From positions 1-64,000 of the forward strand of contig NZ_JAMTCK010000018.1 in assembly GCF_024171785.1 (NCBI RefSeq): a stretch of DNA of 64,000 nucleotides. The letters are read 5' to 3'. The position numbers were made by a program, and so were the translations under genes. The notes beneath the pieces are model-generated. The model searched no databases, was not told the DNA's origin, and was given only the letters and a program-made list of their open reading frames with translations. This DNA is from Goodfellowiella coeruleoviolacea. GTDB taxonomy: Bacteria > Actinomycetota > Actinomycetes > Mycobacteriales > Pseudonocardiaceae. Within the stretch, counting starts at the first letter, position 1. Each line of letters begins with the position of its first letter. Shown here piece after piece: positions 53,811 through 62,741 of the stretch.

Positions 53811-55031
53811 ATGACACAGCCACCAAGGCCGTTGGACCCGGAACAGCAGGAGCAGCTCGTCCGGCAGATAGGACGGGCCATGCTGCAGGTCGCGCCGCCG
53901 CAGTGGCAGCACATCCGTGCCGAGTACCGGGCGGCCGGCCGGCACATCGAAGTGGATCTGGTCATCACCGGCCCCGACGGGACGCCCCGCCCGGTGCAGC
54001 CGCCCATGGACGTCGTGCAGATGTTCGGCCAGCTGCGCACCGGGATGTACCAGCCTGGTCGGGGCACCTGGCTCAGCGCGGTCTACCAGATCGAGCCCCC
54101 GGCCAGTTACAGCGTGGACTTCGAGCCGGACCAGGAACCCCAGTGGCGGCGGGTGCCCCCGCCCATCGGCTTCCAGGACGAGCTGCGCTTCTTCCCCCGC
54201 GTTGACGAGCAGATCCCCGCCTGGCTGCGGCAGCGCGTGGGGCTTCCGCCGGTGCCACCACCGGCCCAGCAGGCACCCGGCCAGCCCGGTGTTCCAGGCC
54301 AGCCCGGGCAGCCAGGCCCTGGACAGCAGCCGGGGCCGGGCACTCCCCCGCACGGCACACCGCAGCAGCCCGGCGCGCCGGCTCCGGGCATGGGGTCGCC
54401 GAACACCCCGGCCGGCGGTTTCGCCGCGCCCGGTGGCCTGCCCACGCCGGGCGGTGGTCTGCCCATCCCGGGCGGCCTGCCCACGCCGGGTGGCGGTCTG
54501 CCCGTTCCAGGGGGCCAGCCAACTCCGGGTGGCGGCCTGCCCATCCCCGGTGGCCCGCCCACCCCGGTCGGCGGTCTGCCCACGCCAGGCCAGGCAGGGG
54601 GACCGCCCGCCCCGCCGCAGGGCCAGCAGCAGCCGGTCCAGGGTGGACAGTTGCGGACCGCCCGGGTGTTCGACGGCAACGACGAGAACGGTCGGCCCAT
54701 CGTCAACCGTCCCGGGGTGTCCCCGGACGAGCGCGAGCGGCTGATGGCCTACCTGGAGGGCGCTCCGGTGGTGCTGGCCGCCCGGTCGTTCGCGGTCGAC
54801 GAGTTCGCCCCGGACCAGCAGCCGGCCGTGCCGCTGACCTTCATGACCGACGGCACCTGGATCTGGCCCGGCGCCGTGCCCTACTACCTGCGCAACTACT
54901 CGGTCCCGCCGGACCCGAACCTGCTCGCCCACATCCGAAGCAGTGGCTTCCAAGTTCCGGAGGTCAGCGAGGAGACCAAGGACAGGGCGGTGGCCGTGAT
55001 CACCGGTCAGCAGGCGCCGCCGAATCGCTGA
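53811..55031 (+). CDS. YezG-domain protein with repetitive linker and C-terminal domain
   Basis: A 406-aa protein. Residues 1-145 are a YezG-type domain (EQLVRQIGRAMLQVAPPQW, RTGMYQPGRGTWLSAVYQI, LRFFPRVDEQIPAWL). About 150-275 is a linker of PGGGLPxPGG-type repeats. About 280-406 is a separate domain (RVFDGNDENGRPIVNRPGVS, FMTDGTWIWPGAVPYYLRNY) that is common at the ends of toxin-locus proteins in this order but has no function I know. GAGGAGAAGG precedes the ATG at 53811. It could be an immunity protein with an extra targeting domain. Confidence 0.75.
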   Translation: MTQPPRPLDPEQQEQLVRQIGRAMLQVAPPQWQHIRAEYRAAGRHIEVDLVITGPDGTPRPVQPPMDVVQMFGQLRTGMYQPGRGTWLSAVYQIEPPASYSVDFEPDQEPQWRRVPPPIGFQDELRFFPRVDEQIPAWLRQRVGLPPVPPPAQQAPGQPGVPGQPGQPGPGQQPGPGTPPHGTPQQPGAPAPGMGSPNTPAGGFAAPGGLPTPGGGLPIPGGLPTPGGGLPVPGGQPTPGGGLPIPGGPPTPVGGLPTPGQAGGPPAPPQGQQQPVQGGQLRTARVFDGNDENGRPIVNRPGVSPDERERLMAYLEGAPVVLAARSFAVDEFAPDQQPAVPLTFMTDGTWIWPGAVPYYLRNYSVPPDPNLLAHIRSSGFQVPEVSEETKDRAVAVITGQQAPPNR

Positions 55032-55720
55032 ACGGGCGTTCGCCCCGAGGGGGTGGCCAGGCTGCCGGTGGGCGCACGGCCGCCCCCATCGCTGTCGCCG
55101 CCATTCCGGTCACCCCCAGCGACCGGAATGGCACGCCGCACCGGATTCCTGGCCACGGCGGCGCGGTTCGGCCACCCGGTCCGAGATCCCGCGCCAGCGC
55201 GACGTCGGGCACGTATTCCACGTACCCCCTCACGCACCGGGTGTGACGCCCGCAATCGGTGGCTGGTTCCCGTCGAGAACTGTTCACGCCACGTTTGGGC
55301 ATTGCGGTGATTTGGCAACAACAACAGCGTCCGCGCCCCGGCACGACCCGCCCGGGGCAGCCAGACCACTGCCGCCGCGCCGTACCGGCGCCCAGCCGGG
55401 ACCACAGGTGACGGGCCCAGCCCCGGGCACGAGCACCGGGCAAGGCCACGTCGTGGCCGACGACCGGATCGCACGCACCTCTGCCCCTCGCCCACCGCGC
55501 GCAGCCCGCCAGTGGCCGGCGCGGCCAGCACAAGAACGCGTGTTTTCCTTCGGGTGTGCGGATTCCGGAAATGGACCGGAATCCGAATTGGCGAGCGCCC
55601 GCCACCGGCGCTCAATCTGGAATCGCCGACGTGATCACCGCACCGCGATTCGTGTCAACGGGAAAACCGCGCACGAGGAATTCGGCCGCCCCGGTCACCG
55701 ACCAGCAGGCCCCTCGGGGC
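55032..55720. other. long intergenic region
   Basis: 689 bp between the toxin locus and the convergent GT87 gene. Several open frames exist, but none has a ribosome site or family features. The part around 55265-55320 is less GC-rich and could be a remnant. I see nothing else. Confidence 0.45.
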
Positions 55721-57046
55721 TCACCGCTGCTCGCCCTGCCCGACGAGCTGGTGCTCACCGGTGGGCGGCTCGGCCGTGGTGTCGTCGGTGTCCTCGGTGG
55801 GCGCCGGGGTGACCGGCCGGGTCAGCAGGTACCAGCGGTCGACGAACGCGGCGAGCACCAGCAGGGCCAGCCCGACCAGCACGTAGCTGTCCCCGATCAG
55901 GTGCTGCCACCAGGCCCAGCCCAGTTCCCGGTCGTTCTCCCTGGGCAGCAGCCAGTGCGGGCCGACCACGAACACCAGCACCACCAGGGCGCCCGCGCCC
56001 CTGGCCAGCCAGCGGCCGCGCCAGAGCACCAGGGTCAGCGGCACGAGCGCGGGGACGATCCACACCCAGTGGTGCGACCACGACACCGGTGAGACGAGCA
56101 GCCCGGCGACGGCGACCGCGAGCAGCGCGGTCACCTCGTCGCCGCCACGGCGGGCGCGGGCCGCGCCCAGCCAGGCGAGGGCCACCACGACCAGTGAGAG
56201 CAGCATCCAGGTGATCGTCTCGGCGCCCTCGGCCAGGCCGAACCGGTGCAGCACTCCCCGCAGTGACTGGTTGGTGGCGTAGGCCAACCCACCGACGCGG
56301 CCCGGGTCGAGCAGCGCGCCGAACCAGTACTGCGCGGTGTCCTCGGGTGCCAGCACCCAGCCGAGCAGGCCGAAGGCGGCAAAGGCGGCGAGGGCCACCG
56401 CCATCGGCCGCCACTGCCGCCTGGCCAGGAAGAACAGCACGAAGATCACCGGGGTCAGCTTGATCGCGGCGGCGAACCCGATCAGCAGACCGCGCGGCCA
56501 CCTGGTCCTCGACACCAGGCAGTCGGCCGCGACCAGGCCCATCAGGATCAGGTTGATCTGGCCGAAGCTCAGCGTCTGCCGGACCGGCTCGACGGCCAGC
56601 GCGGCCACGGCCACGGCCAGACCGACCAGCACGGCCAGCTCGCGTCGCCGGTGCGTGCGGCGGGCGACCGCCAGCGCGGTCAGACTCAGGCCGGCCAGGC
56701 CGAGCAGGGTGAACACCACGATGGCGGCCGGCCACGGCAGCAGGGCGAACAGGCTGAACAGCACCGCGGCGATCGGCGGGTAGGTGAACGGCAGCGCCGG
56801 GCCGGACAGCGGGGCCGGGAATCCCTCGGCGTACAGCCGCACGTCGGACAGCCAGGCCTGTCCTCCGGTCCGGTACACCTGGAGGTCGATGAGCGCGTGC
56901 AGGCCGCTCAGCAGCACGGCGACCGCGGTGGCCACCATCGCCAGCAGCCACAGCACCAGCGCCAGGCGCCCCCACCGGGCCGACGCCGCAGCGGTGCCGC
57001 ACGTTGATCCGTCCGGCCTTGCCTTGCCCCTGGAGATCCCGATCAC
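55721..57046 (-). CDS. GT87-family (DUF2029) polyprenol-phosphate mannosyltransferase
   Basis: A 441-aa membrane protein with about 10-11 hydrophobic segments. The first external loop holds DLQVYRTGGQAWLSDVRLY, the usual acidic start of GT-C enzymes such as PimE, and PFTYPPIAAVLFSLFALLP, LSFGQINLILMGLVAADC and VSPVSWSHHWVWIVPALVPL are GT87 blocks. Such enzymes add alpha-1,2-mannose from polyprenol-phosphate-mannose to envelope glycolipids. The start is GTG at 57046. Confidence 0.88.
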   Translation of the reverse strand: MIGISRGKARPDGSTCGTAAASARWGRLALVLWLLAMVATAVAVLLSGLHALIDLQVYRTGGQAWLSDVRLYAEGFPAPLSGPALPFTYPPIAAVLFSLFALLPWPAAIVVFTLLGLAGLSLTALAVARRTHRRRELAVLVGLAVAVAALAVEPVRQTLSFGQINLILMGLVAADCLVSRTRWPRGLLIGFAAAIKLTPVIFVLFFLARRQWRPMAVALAAFAAFGLLGWVLAPEDTAQYWFGALLDPGRVGGLAYATNQSLRGVLHRFGLAEGAETITWMLLSLVVVALAWLGAARARRGGDEVTALLAVAVAGLLVSPVSWSHHWVWIVPALVPLTLVLWRGRWLARGAGALVVLVFVVGPHWLLPRENDRELGWAWWQHLIGDSYVLVGLALLVLAAFVDRWYLLTRPVTPAPTEDTDDTTAEPPTGEHQLVGQGEQR

Positions 57047-57304
57047 CCCCGAACGATGCGGCGCGCCCGAGGTGGCGGCGCCCGCTGGATGTTAGCGAGC
57101 GGGCCCCTCGGGGGTGGCGACCGGTCGCGGGGGCTGGTGGACGCGCCGCCATCCGAGCGAAGTGCGGGAACCGATACCAGCCCAACGGGCGATGTTGTGC
57201 GCCCTGTTTGCGGATATACGTTTACTGAGCGTTCTGATCCGTGCGCTCTCAGTCGAAAATCACGGTGAATTGACCCACATCGGCGCACAAAGGCGCACGC
57301 GCGG

Positions 57305-57310
57305 GATACT
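57305..57310 (+). promoter_or_regulatory. -10 element of a probably leaderless TA transcript
   Basis: GATACT ends 8 bp before the antitoxin ATG, so transcription should start at or next to the start codon. GGCGCAC occurs twice just upstream (57282-57288 and 57292-57298) and could be the autoregulatory operator. Confidence 0.45.
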
Positions 57311-57318
57311 CTGTGCGC

Positions 57319-57903
57319 ATGAGCCCTGCGTTGGAAACGGTGTTGGCCAAAGCTGGCCTCAACGTCACCGCCACCGAGTTTCTGTCCTACGTCGAGGATG
57401 CGACCCGCAAGCTGGCTCCGCCGCATCCCGATCCGGCCACGTACTTCTCCGTGGACCAGCGCGAGGCGCTGCTCGACGTCGGGCTCGACCTGAGTTCGCG
57501 CTACTCGCGGGAGGCCGACCCGAGGGCACGCGCCGTGGCCGCGCACGCCGTGCTGCGCGACTCCGCGCTCACCGTGGCCGAGGCCGCCCAGCGGCTGGGC
57601 GTGGACACCAGCAGGATCCGGCACCGCATCGCGGCCGGCCGGCTGGTCGGCTGGAAGGACAAGGGCGGCTGGCGGCTGCCCGCGTGGCAGTTCGCCGAGC
57701 ACAGCGCGCTGCCCGGACTGGACGTGGTGCTGGAGGCCGTTCCCTCGGACCAACCGCCGCTGGTCGTGGCCGCGTTCATGACCACGCCGCAGGAGGACCT
57801 GCTGGTCGGCGACCGGCCCACCACGCCACGGGACTGGCTGCTGGCCGGCGGTGATCCACAACGCGTCGCCGAGCTGGCCACTATGCTGGGCACCCCCGCC
57901 TGA
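57319..57903 (+). CDS. antitoxin of a RES-type toxin-antitoxin pair
   Basis: A 194-aa protein. A central helix-turn-helix, LTVAEAAQRLGVDTSRIRHR followed by IAAGRLVGWKDKGGWRLPAW, would bind DNA. The C-terminal part (MTTPQEDLLVGDRPTTPRDW, LLAGGDPQRVAELATML) is like the toxin-binding end of MbcA/Xre antitoxins. The ATG at 57319 has no ribosome site and probably starts a leaderless message. The RES toxin gene follows after 37 bp. Confidence 0.8.
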   Translation: MSPALETVLAKAGLNVTATEFLSYVEDATRKLAPPHPDPATYFSVDQREALLDVGLDLSSRYSREADPRARAVAAHAVLRDSALTVAEAAQRLGVDTSRIRHRIAAGRLVGWKDKGGWRLPAWQFAEHSALPGLDVVLEAVPSDQPPLVVAAFMTTPQEDLLVGDRPTTPRDWLLAGGDPQRVAELATMLGTPA

Positions 57904-57940
57904 GCTCGCCGGCTCCCAGGCACGAGACGACTGGCCCCGT

Positions 57941-58597
57941 ATGACACGGCTTCCCCAGCCGCCGGCTCCCGCTGTCCTGCAGGCGCAGTTGCGCCGCGCC
58001 GAGGACGTGGTCGCCGTGCACCGCGCAACGCGACTGGTCCGGATCTTCAGCGCGGGCGGCACGCACCCGCAGCGCTGGAACTCCTTCCGGTACGTGGGTC
58101 CACTGCCCCACGCCCGGTTCGACCCGCATCCGCCCGGCCCGAACAACCTGCCCGTGGAGAACCGCGACCACGGCGTGCTGTACTTCGGCCTGTCCGTGCG
58201 CACCAGCATCGCCGAGGTCTTCCAGGCCACCTCCACGGTGGACCGGACAACCCGACTGCCCCACCTGGTCGTGCTGCGGCCCCGCCGCACCCTGCGCCTG
58301 CTCGACCTGGCCGGCCTGTGGCCGACCAGGGTGGGCGCCTCGCAGGAGATCAGCACCGGGCCCAAGCACCTGACCCAGCCGTGGGCCCGGGCGATCCGCG
58401 CGGCGTACCCGGAGCTGGACGGGCTGTGGTACCGCTCGTCCATGGACTCCGGCGACCCGGCCGTCTGCCTGTGGGACCCGCCGGGCGCCAGCGGCCTTCC
58501 GGCCGCGCCCGACGTGCTGCTGCCCCTTGACCACCCCGGACTCGACCTGCCGCTCGCGCGGGTCTGTGAGGAGCTGAACTACACGCTGCTCGGGTGA
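57941..58597 (+). CDS. RES-domain toxin (NAD+-degrading)
   Basis: A 218-aa RES-domain protein. Key residues of the family lie in VHRATRLVRIFSAGG (Arg), HGVLYFGLSVRTSIAEVF (Tyr and Glu) and LRLLDLAGLWPTRVG. MbcT-type RES toxins break down NAD+ by phosphorolysis; the same activity is inferred. It is paired with the upstream antitoxin. Its 3' end overlaps the convergent GNAT gene by 19 bp. Confidence 0.86.
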   Translation: MTRLPQPPAPAVLQAQLRRAEDVVAVHRATRLVRIFSAGGTHPQRWNSFRYVGPLPHARFDPHPPGPNNLPVENRDHGVLYFGLSVRTSIAEVFQATSTVDRTTRLPHLVVLRPRRTLRLLDLAGLWPTRVGASQEISTGPKHLTQPWARAIRAAYPELDGLWYRSSMDSGDPAVCLWDPPGASGLPAAPDVLLPLDHPGLDLPLARVCEELNYTLLG

Positions 58598-59175
58598 GCC
58601 AGCGGCCAGCCCGGGCCGAAGCACCGCCGGTTGCGCCCACGCGCGGCCGGCAGGAAGCGGCCGTACCTGGTCTCGACCAACTCCTGCGTGCCGAGCCGGT
58701 GGTGTTTGCCGGCGCCGTCGGCTCGCCAGCCGTGCGCCGCGTAGAACGCCCTGGACGGCTCGTTGGTCTCGAAGACCCACAGCACCGCGTAGCGGAACCC
58801 CTGGTCGGCCAGGTGCGCGAGGCCCGCCTCGTGCACCAGCCGGCCGGCGCCGGTGCCCAGGTGGTCCGGGTTGGCGTAGAGCGCGATCAGCTCACCGGTG
58901 GGCAGGTCGCGGTGCCGGTCGTCGTCCGCGCGCACCGCGCCCACCCCGCAGTAGGCGCCGATCGCGCCCTGATCGTCCACCGCGACCAGGACCGCGCTGG
59001 GATCGGGCGCGCTCAGCCACCGGCGCCAGCCGGCCAGCCGTTCCTGCGGCAACATCCGGTCGAGGGTCTCGTCGGCGATGATCCCCCGGTAGGCCCGCTG
59101 CCAGGCCGCCACGTTGATCCTGGCGATCTCCTCGGCGTCCGCCGGCTCTGCCCTGCGCACCGTCCACTGCTGCAT
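58579..59175 (-). CDS. GNAT-family N-acetyltransferase
   Basis: A 198-aa acetyltransferase. It starts VRRAEPADAEEIARINVAAWQ and continues to the acetyl-CoA loop NPDHLGTGAGRLVHEAGLAH and the late FETNEPSRAFYAAHGWRADG. The substrate is unknown. Its C-terminal tail overlaps the end of the RES gene. Confidence 0.9.
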   Translation of the reverse strand: MQQWTVRRAEPADAEEIARINVAAWQRAYRGIIADETLDRMLPQERLAGWRRWLSAPDPSAVLVAVDDQGAIGAYCGVGAVRADDDRHRDLPTGELIALYANPDHLGTGAGRLVHEAGLAHLADQGFRYAVLWVFETNEPSRAFYAAHGWRADGAGKHHRLGTQELVETRYGRFLPAARGRNRRCFGPGWPLAHPSSV

Positions 59176-59274
59176 GCCTCGCAGAATCGCTCACCGCGGC
59201 CCAGCCCGTCACCAGCTTTTTCTCCGGCGGCGGTCACGCGCTGGCCGCCGCCGGAGCCGCGGTGAGCGCCCGGT

Positions 59275-61230
59275 TCACACCGGCAGGTGCCGGTTCCACC
59301 AGTCGAGCACCGCGACGAACCGCTGCTGGCGGTGGCGGGGCTGGCCGGAGCGGGTCAGCTCGTGGCCCTCACCGGGGAACAGCAGCATCTCGGTGTCCAC
59401 GCCGTTCTGGCGCAGCGCCACGAACATCCGCTGCGCCTGCTCCAGCGGGCAGCGCCAGTCCTGCTCGGAGTGGACCACGGCGAACGGGATGCGAATGCGG
59501 TTCGCGTGGGTGAGCGGGCTCTTCTCCAGCTGGGTGGCCAGGTCGGCGCCCACGTAGGCCTGGGTGAAGAACCAGCCGATGTCCGAGGAGCCGGTGAACG
59601 AGTCCCACGCGTTGACCGCGCGCTCGCTCCACGCGGCCTGGAACCGCTCGCCGTGGTGGGCGGCCAGCCAGCCGGTCATGAACCCGCCGTAGGAGCCACC
59701 CATCACACCGACCCGCGTGGCGTCGCACTCGGGTTCGGCCAGCGCGAGGTCGAGCACGGACAGCACGTCGTCCACGTCCACCGTGCCGAAGGCACCCACC
59801 ACGGCCTGGCCGTGCTCCTGGCCGTAGCCGGCGGAGCCACGCGGGTTGGGCAGCACCACCGCGTAACCGGCCGAGGCGTAGACCTGCGCCTCGTCGTAGA
59901 AGCCCCAACCGTGGTACATGAACGGGCCGCCGTGCACGGCGAGCAGGACCGGGTGCGGGCCCTCCCCTTCGGGCAGCACCAGCCAGCCGTGCACCGGGTA
60001 GCCGTCGGAGGCCGTGCCGGTCAGTTCCCGCACCGGCCGCAGGCCGGTCTCCCGCACACCGGCGGCGAAGTCGGTGAGGGTGCGCGTCTGGCCGTCCACC
60101 AGCAGCACCACCTCACCCGGGCTGTCCGGTGTGGACACCACGGCGGCGATCCGCCCGCCGTCGGCGCTGAACGACTTCACCGAGGCGTGCTCGCCAGCCA
60201 GTAAGGCCAGCTCGGCCAGGGGTGCGGCGGCCGCGTCCCTGGGCACCGCGCGCAGCTGGATCGCGCCCCGGTCGCGCACCGCGACCAGCACGCCGTCGGC
60301 GGTGAGCACGGGTGGCCCGGACAGCCGCTCGCAGTCGACGGTCTGCTCGTCGGTCAGCCGGCGGCCCTCGGCTGGCGCACCGGTCAGCTGGAGCGGGGCC
60401 GCCCACAGCCCGGTGTTGCGGGCCACCGAGTCGATGCCGGTGAAGGCGGTGCCGAAGTAGTAGACGGTGTTGTCGGCGTCCACCACCGGCAGGCTGGCGC
60501 TGCCCGCGCTGCGCACGACGAGCACCAGCTCGCCGCCGTCCGCCGGCACCGCGTACAGGTCGCTGCTGGTGGTCTCCTGCTCGGCGAGGTCGCGGTCGGC
60601 GACCACGACCAGGTGGCCGCCGTCGGGCGTCCACGCCGGCTCGACCACGTCGAACCGGCCGTCGGTGAGCTGGCGGGGCTCGGCGTCCTCGGCCAGCGCG
60701 TCCACCACGAACAGGCACTGGCGCCGGTCCAGGACGAACCCGACGTTGTCGGCGCGGTAGTCGAACCGGGTGATGCGGCGCGGGGCCTCGGCCTCGGGCC
60801 CCGGGGCGGTGGCGCCCTCGGCGGCCGGCGTGCCGTAGCGGCCGGACTCGGGCAGCCGGGCGGTGAACGCGATCCGCCGGGAGTCGGGTGCCCACACGGG
60901 CGCGCCCGCGCCCAGTGGCAGGTCGGTGATCCGCCTGGCCTCACCGCCGCCGACCGGGATCACGTGCAGCTGCGGCTTGGCGGCCCGCCCGGTGTTCCCG
61001 GTGGTGCGCAGGAAGGCCAGCCAGGCACCGTCCGGCGAGACGCGCGGGGCGAAGTCGTGTTCGCCCTGGGTCCAGGCCACGGGTTCGCCGCCGTCCAGCG
61101 GAACCCGGTGCAGGGTGCCGCGGTAGGCGTTGGCCTCGGGGTCCGGGCTGGCCACGTCCACCAGGAGCAGCTGTCCGATCAGGCAGGGGGTGCCGGGCAC
61201 CCGCAGTGTTGCCACGTCGTCTGGTCTCAC
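59275..61230 (-). CDS. S9-family prolyl oligopeptidase
   Basis: A 651-aa serine peptidase without a signal peptide. The first ~380 residues are a beta-propeller (repeats such as FAPRVSPDGAWLAFL and GAPVWAPDSRRIAFT). The C-terminal alpha/beta hydrolase domain has VLLAVHGGPFMYHGWGF, the nucleophile in VGVMGGSYGGFMTGWLA, the Asp in HSEQDWRCPLEQ and the His in FPGEGHELTRSG. It probably cleaves acyl- or Pro-containing peptides in the cytoplasm. Confidence 0.93.
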   Translation of the reverse strand: MRPDDVATLRVPGTPCLIGQLLLVDVASPDPEANAYRGTLHRVPLDGGEPVAWTQGEHDFAPRVSPDGAWLAFLRTTGNTGRAAKPQLHVIPVGGGEARRITDLPLGAGAPVWAPDSRRIAFTARLPESGRYGTPAAEGATAPGPEAEAPRRITRFDYRADNVGFVLDRRQCLFVVDALAEDAEPRQLTDGRFDVVEPAWTPDGGHLVVVADRDLAEQETTSSDLYAVPADGGELVLVVRSAGSASLPVVDADNTVYYFGTAFTGIDSVARNTGLWAAPLQLTGAPAEGRRLTDEQTVDCERLSGPPVLTADGVLVAVRDRGAIQLRAVPRDAAAAPLAELALLAGEHASVKSFSADGGRIAAVVSTPDSPGEVVLLVDGQTRTLTDFAAGVRETGLRPVRELTGTASDGYPVHGWLVLPEGEGPHPVLLAVHGGPFMYHGWGFYDEAQVYASAGYAVVLPNPRGSAGYGQEHGQAVVGAFGTVDVDDVLSVLDLALAEPECDATRVGVMGGSYGGFMTGWLAAHHGERFQAAWSERAVNAWDSFTGSSDIGWFFTQAYVGADLATQLEKSPLTHANRIRIPFAVVHSEQDWRCPLEQAQRMFVALRQNGVDTEMLLFPGEGHELTRSGQPRHRQQRFVAVLDWWNRHLPV

Positions 61231-61409
61231 GGCCGCACTCTAACCGAAAACGTTAGCAAGCCTTACGAACTGGTTGGCTGAGCGCCGCCACCCCGCCCCG
61301 GCGGCCACCGGTGCCCGTCGCCCCCGGTGGACAGCCCCGGAAATGCCCGGGGCCGGCGTCGGGAGCGACAAGCTCACCCAACGCCGGCCCGCGCACCTCG
61401 CGGCCGGGG

Positions 61410-62414
61410 TCACCCCACCCGGTCGGCGACCTCCGTCCGCGCGTCGCGCCGGACCTTGAGCAGGCTGGCCACCGTGGTCACGGCCAGCACCACGACGATC
61501 ACCGACAACGACAGGCCGATGCTGATCGTGGGCACGTGCAGGCCCTGGCCGCCGTTGATGAACGGCAGCGAGTTCGAGTGCAGTGCCTCCAGGATCAGCT
61601 TGACGCCGATGAAGCCCAGGATCACCGACAGGCCGATCGCCAGGTACACGAGCTTGCTCAGCAGGCCGCCGATGAGGAAGTAGAGCTGCCGCAGCCCCAT
61701 CAGCGCGAAGGCGTTGGCGGTGAACACCAGGAACGGGTGCTTGGTGAGGCCGAAGATCGCGGGAATGGAGTCGACGGCGAACATCAGGTCGGCCGTGCCG
61801 ATGGCGATCATCACGATGAACATCGGCGTGACCATGCGCCTGCCGTTGATCTTCACGAACGACTTGGCGTCGTGGTACTCGTCGGTGACCGGCACGATCC
61901 GGCGCACCAGGCGCAGCGCCGCGTTCTCCTTGTTGAACCCCTCGTCGTCCTCGTCGTGGCCGTAGGAGCGGGCCTGCTTGTAGGCGGTGTAGATCAGGAA
62001 CGCGCCGAACAGGTAGAAGACCCAGCTGAACTGCGAGATCACCGCCGCACCCAGGGCGATGAACAGGCCGCGCATGATCAGGGCGAGCAGGATGCCGATC
62101 AGCAGCACCTTGTGCTGGTGGATCGCGGGCACCGCGAAACTGCTCATGATGAGCACGAAGATGAACAGGTTGTCGACGCTGAGCGAGTACTCGGTGATGT
62201 AGCCGGCGAAGAACTCACCGGCGTGCGCTCCGCCGCTGAAGTACCAGATACCGAGACCGAAGGCCACCGCACAGGCGACGTAGAAGACCACCCACTTGGC
62301 CGCCTCGCCGATGGTCACCTCGTGTGGCTTGCGGTCCACGATCACCAGATCGATGGCCAGCAACGCGAGCAACCCGACAAAAGTGGCAATCCACACCCAC
62401 ACGGGTACGTTCAT
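61410..62414 (-). CDS. TerC-family membrane protein under a Mn2+ riboswitch
   Basis: A 334-aa TerC protein: FAGYITEYSLSVDNLFIFVL, IAIGTADLMFAVDSIPAIFG and FALMGLRQLYFLIGGLL carry the Asp-containing helix motifs. It is a clear paralog of the protein at 41624-42625, with an insertion of charged residues (SYGHDEDDEGFNKE). The ATG at 62414 lies 6 bp after the T-run of a terminator hairpin, and upstream is a yybP-ykoY riboswitch. So manganese should turn it on, in line with Mn2+ export or metallation of exported proteins. Confidence 0.92.
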   Translation of the reverse strand: MNVPVWVWIATFVGLLALLAIDLVIVDRKPHEVTIGEAAKWVVFYVACAVAFGLGIWYFSGGAHAGEFFAGYITEYSLSVDNLFIFVLIMSSFAVPAIHQHKVLLIGILLALIMRGLFIALGAAVISQFSWVFYLFGAFLIYTAYKQARSYGHDEDDEGFNKENAALRLVRRIVPVTDEYHDAKSFVKINGRRMVTPMFIVMIAIGTADLMFAVDSIPAIFGLTKHPFLVFTANAFALMGLRQLYFLIGGLLSKLVYLAIGLSVILGFIGVKLILEALHSNSLPFINGGQGLHVPTISIGLSLSVIVVVLAVTTVASLLKVRRDARTEVADRVG

Positions 62415-62457
62415 GCAAAAAACCTCCGGTTCACGGCACACGCCAATGACCGGAGGT
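62415..62457 (-). terminator. riboswitch-controlled terminator overlapping the ribosome site
   Basis: On the minus strand, ACCTCCGGT (62457-62449) pairs perfectly with ACCGGAGGT (62430-62422) and is followed by a T-run up to 62415, just before the terC ATG. The 5' arm belongs to the 3' end of the riboswitch aptamer (GAGACCTCCGG), and the 3' arm holds the GGAGG ribosome site. So aptamer, terminator and ribosome site are mutually exclusive. Confidence 0.85.
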
Positions 62458-62549
62458 CTCTTCCGCCAGCCCACCGGGCTGGCCGACGGCACCGGGTGCC
62501 CGTGGGCTCCGTGTTGACGACACCGCCGCGAAGGAGTACTCCCCTCCCG
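62449..62549 (-). promoter_or_regulatory. yybP-ykoY (manganese) riboswitch
   Basis: Read on the minus strand, the leader has the 5' conserved GAGGGGAGTACTCC, then GTGTCGTCAACACGGAGCC, a hairpin around GGCCAGCCCGGTGGGCTGGC, and the 3' conserved GGAAGAGACCTCC. These are the two loops that form the Mn2+ site in yybP-ykoY RNAs, in the right order and spacing. It lies directly before terC, the usual kind of target. Beyond it, 62550-62741 shows no gene. Confidence 0.85.
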
Positions 62550-62741
62550 CTCGGCAGATATTCTCCCCGATGTCTGACCGGCGACGCCAGCCAGGGTGAG
62601 CAGACCCACCAACGCCCGTTCGGGAACGTGCGCCGACGTGTCGCGGCGCGCTCGACGGCACGCCACCCCGCGACGACACCTCCGGCCTGCCGTCGGTCGC
62701 CCGATACGCGGCTTTCAAGTCACGTCGCATACGGTTCGCAC

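Noticed and set aside
55053-55605. small genes in the gap after the toxin locus
   Set aside because: Frames exist on both strands, but with no ribosome sites, no consistent codon pattern and no recognisable product.
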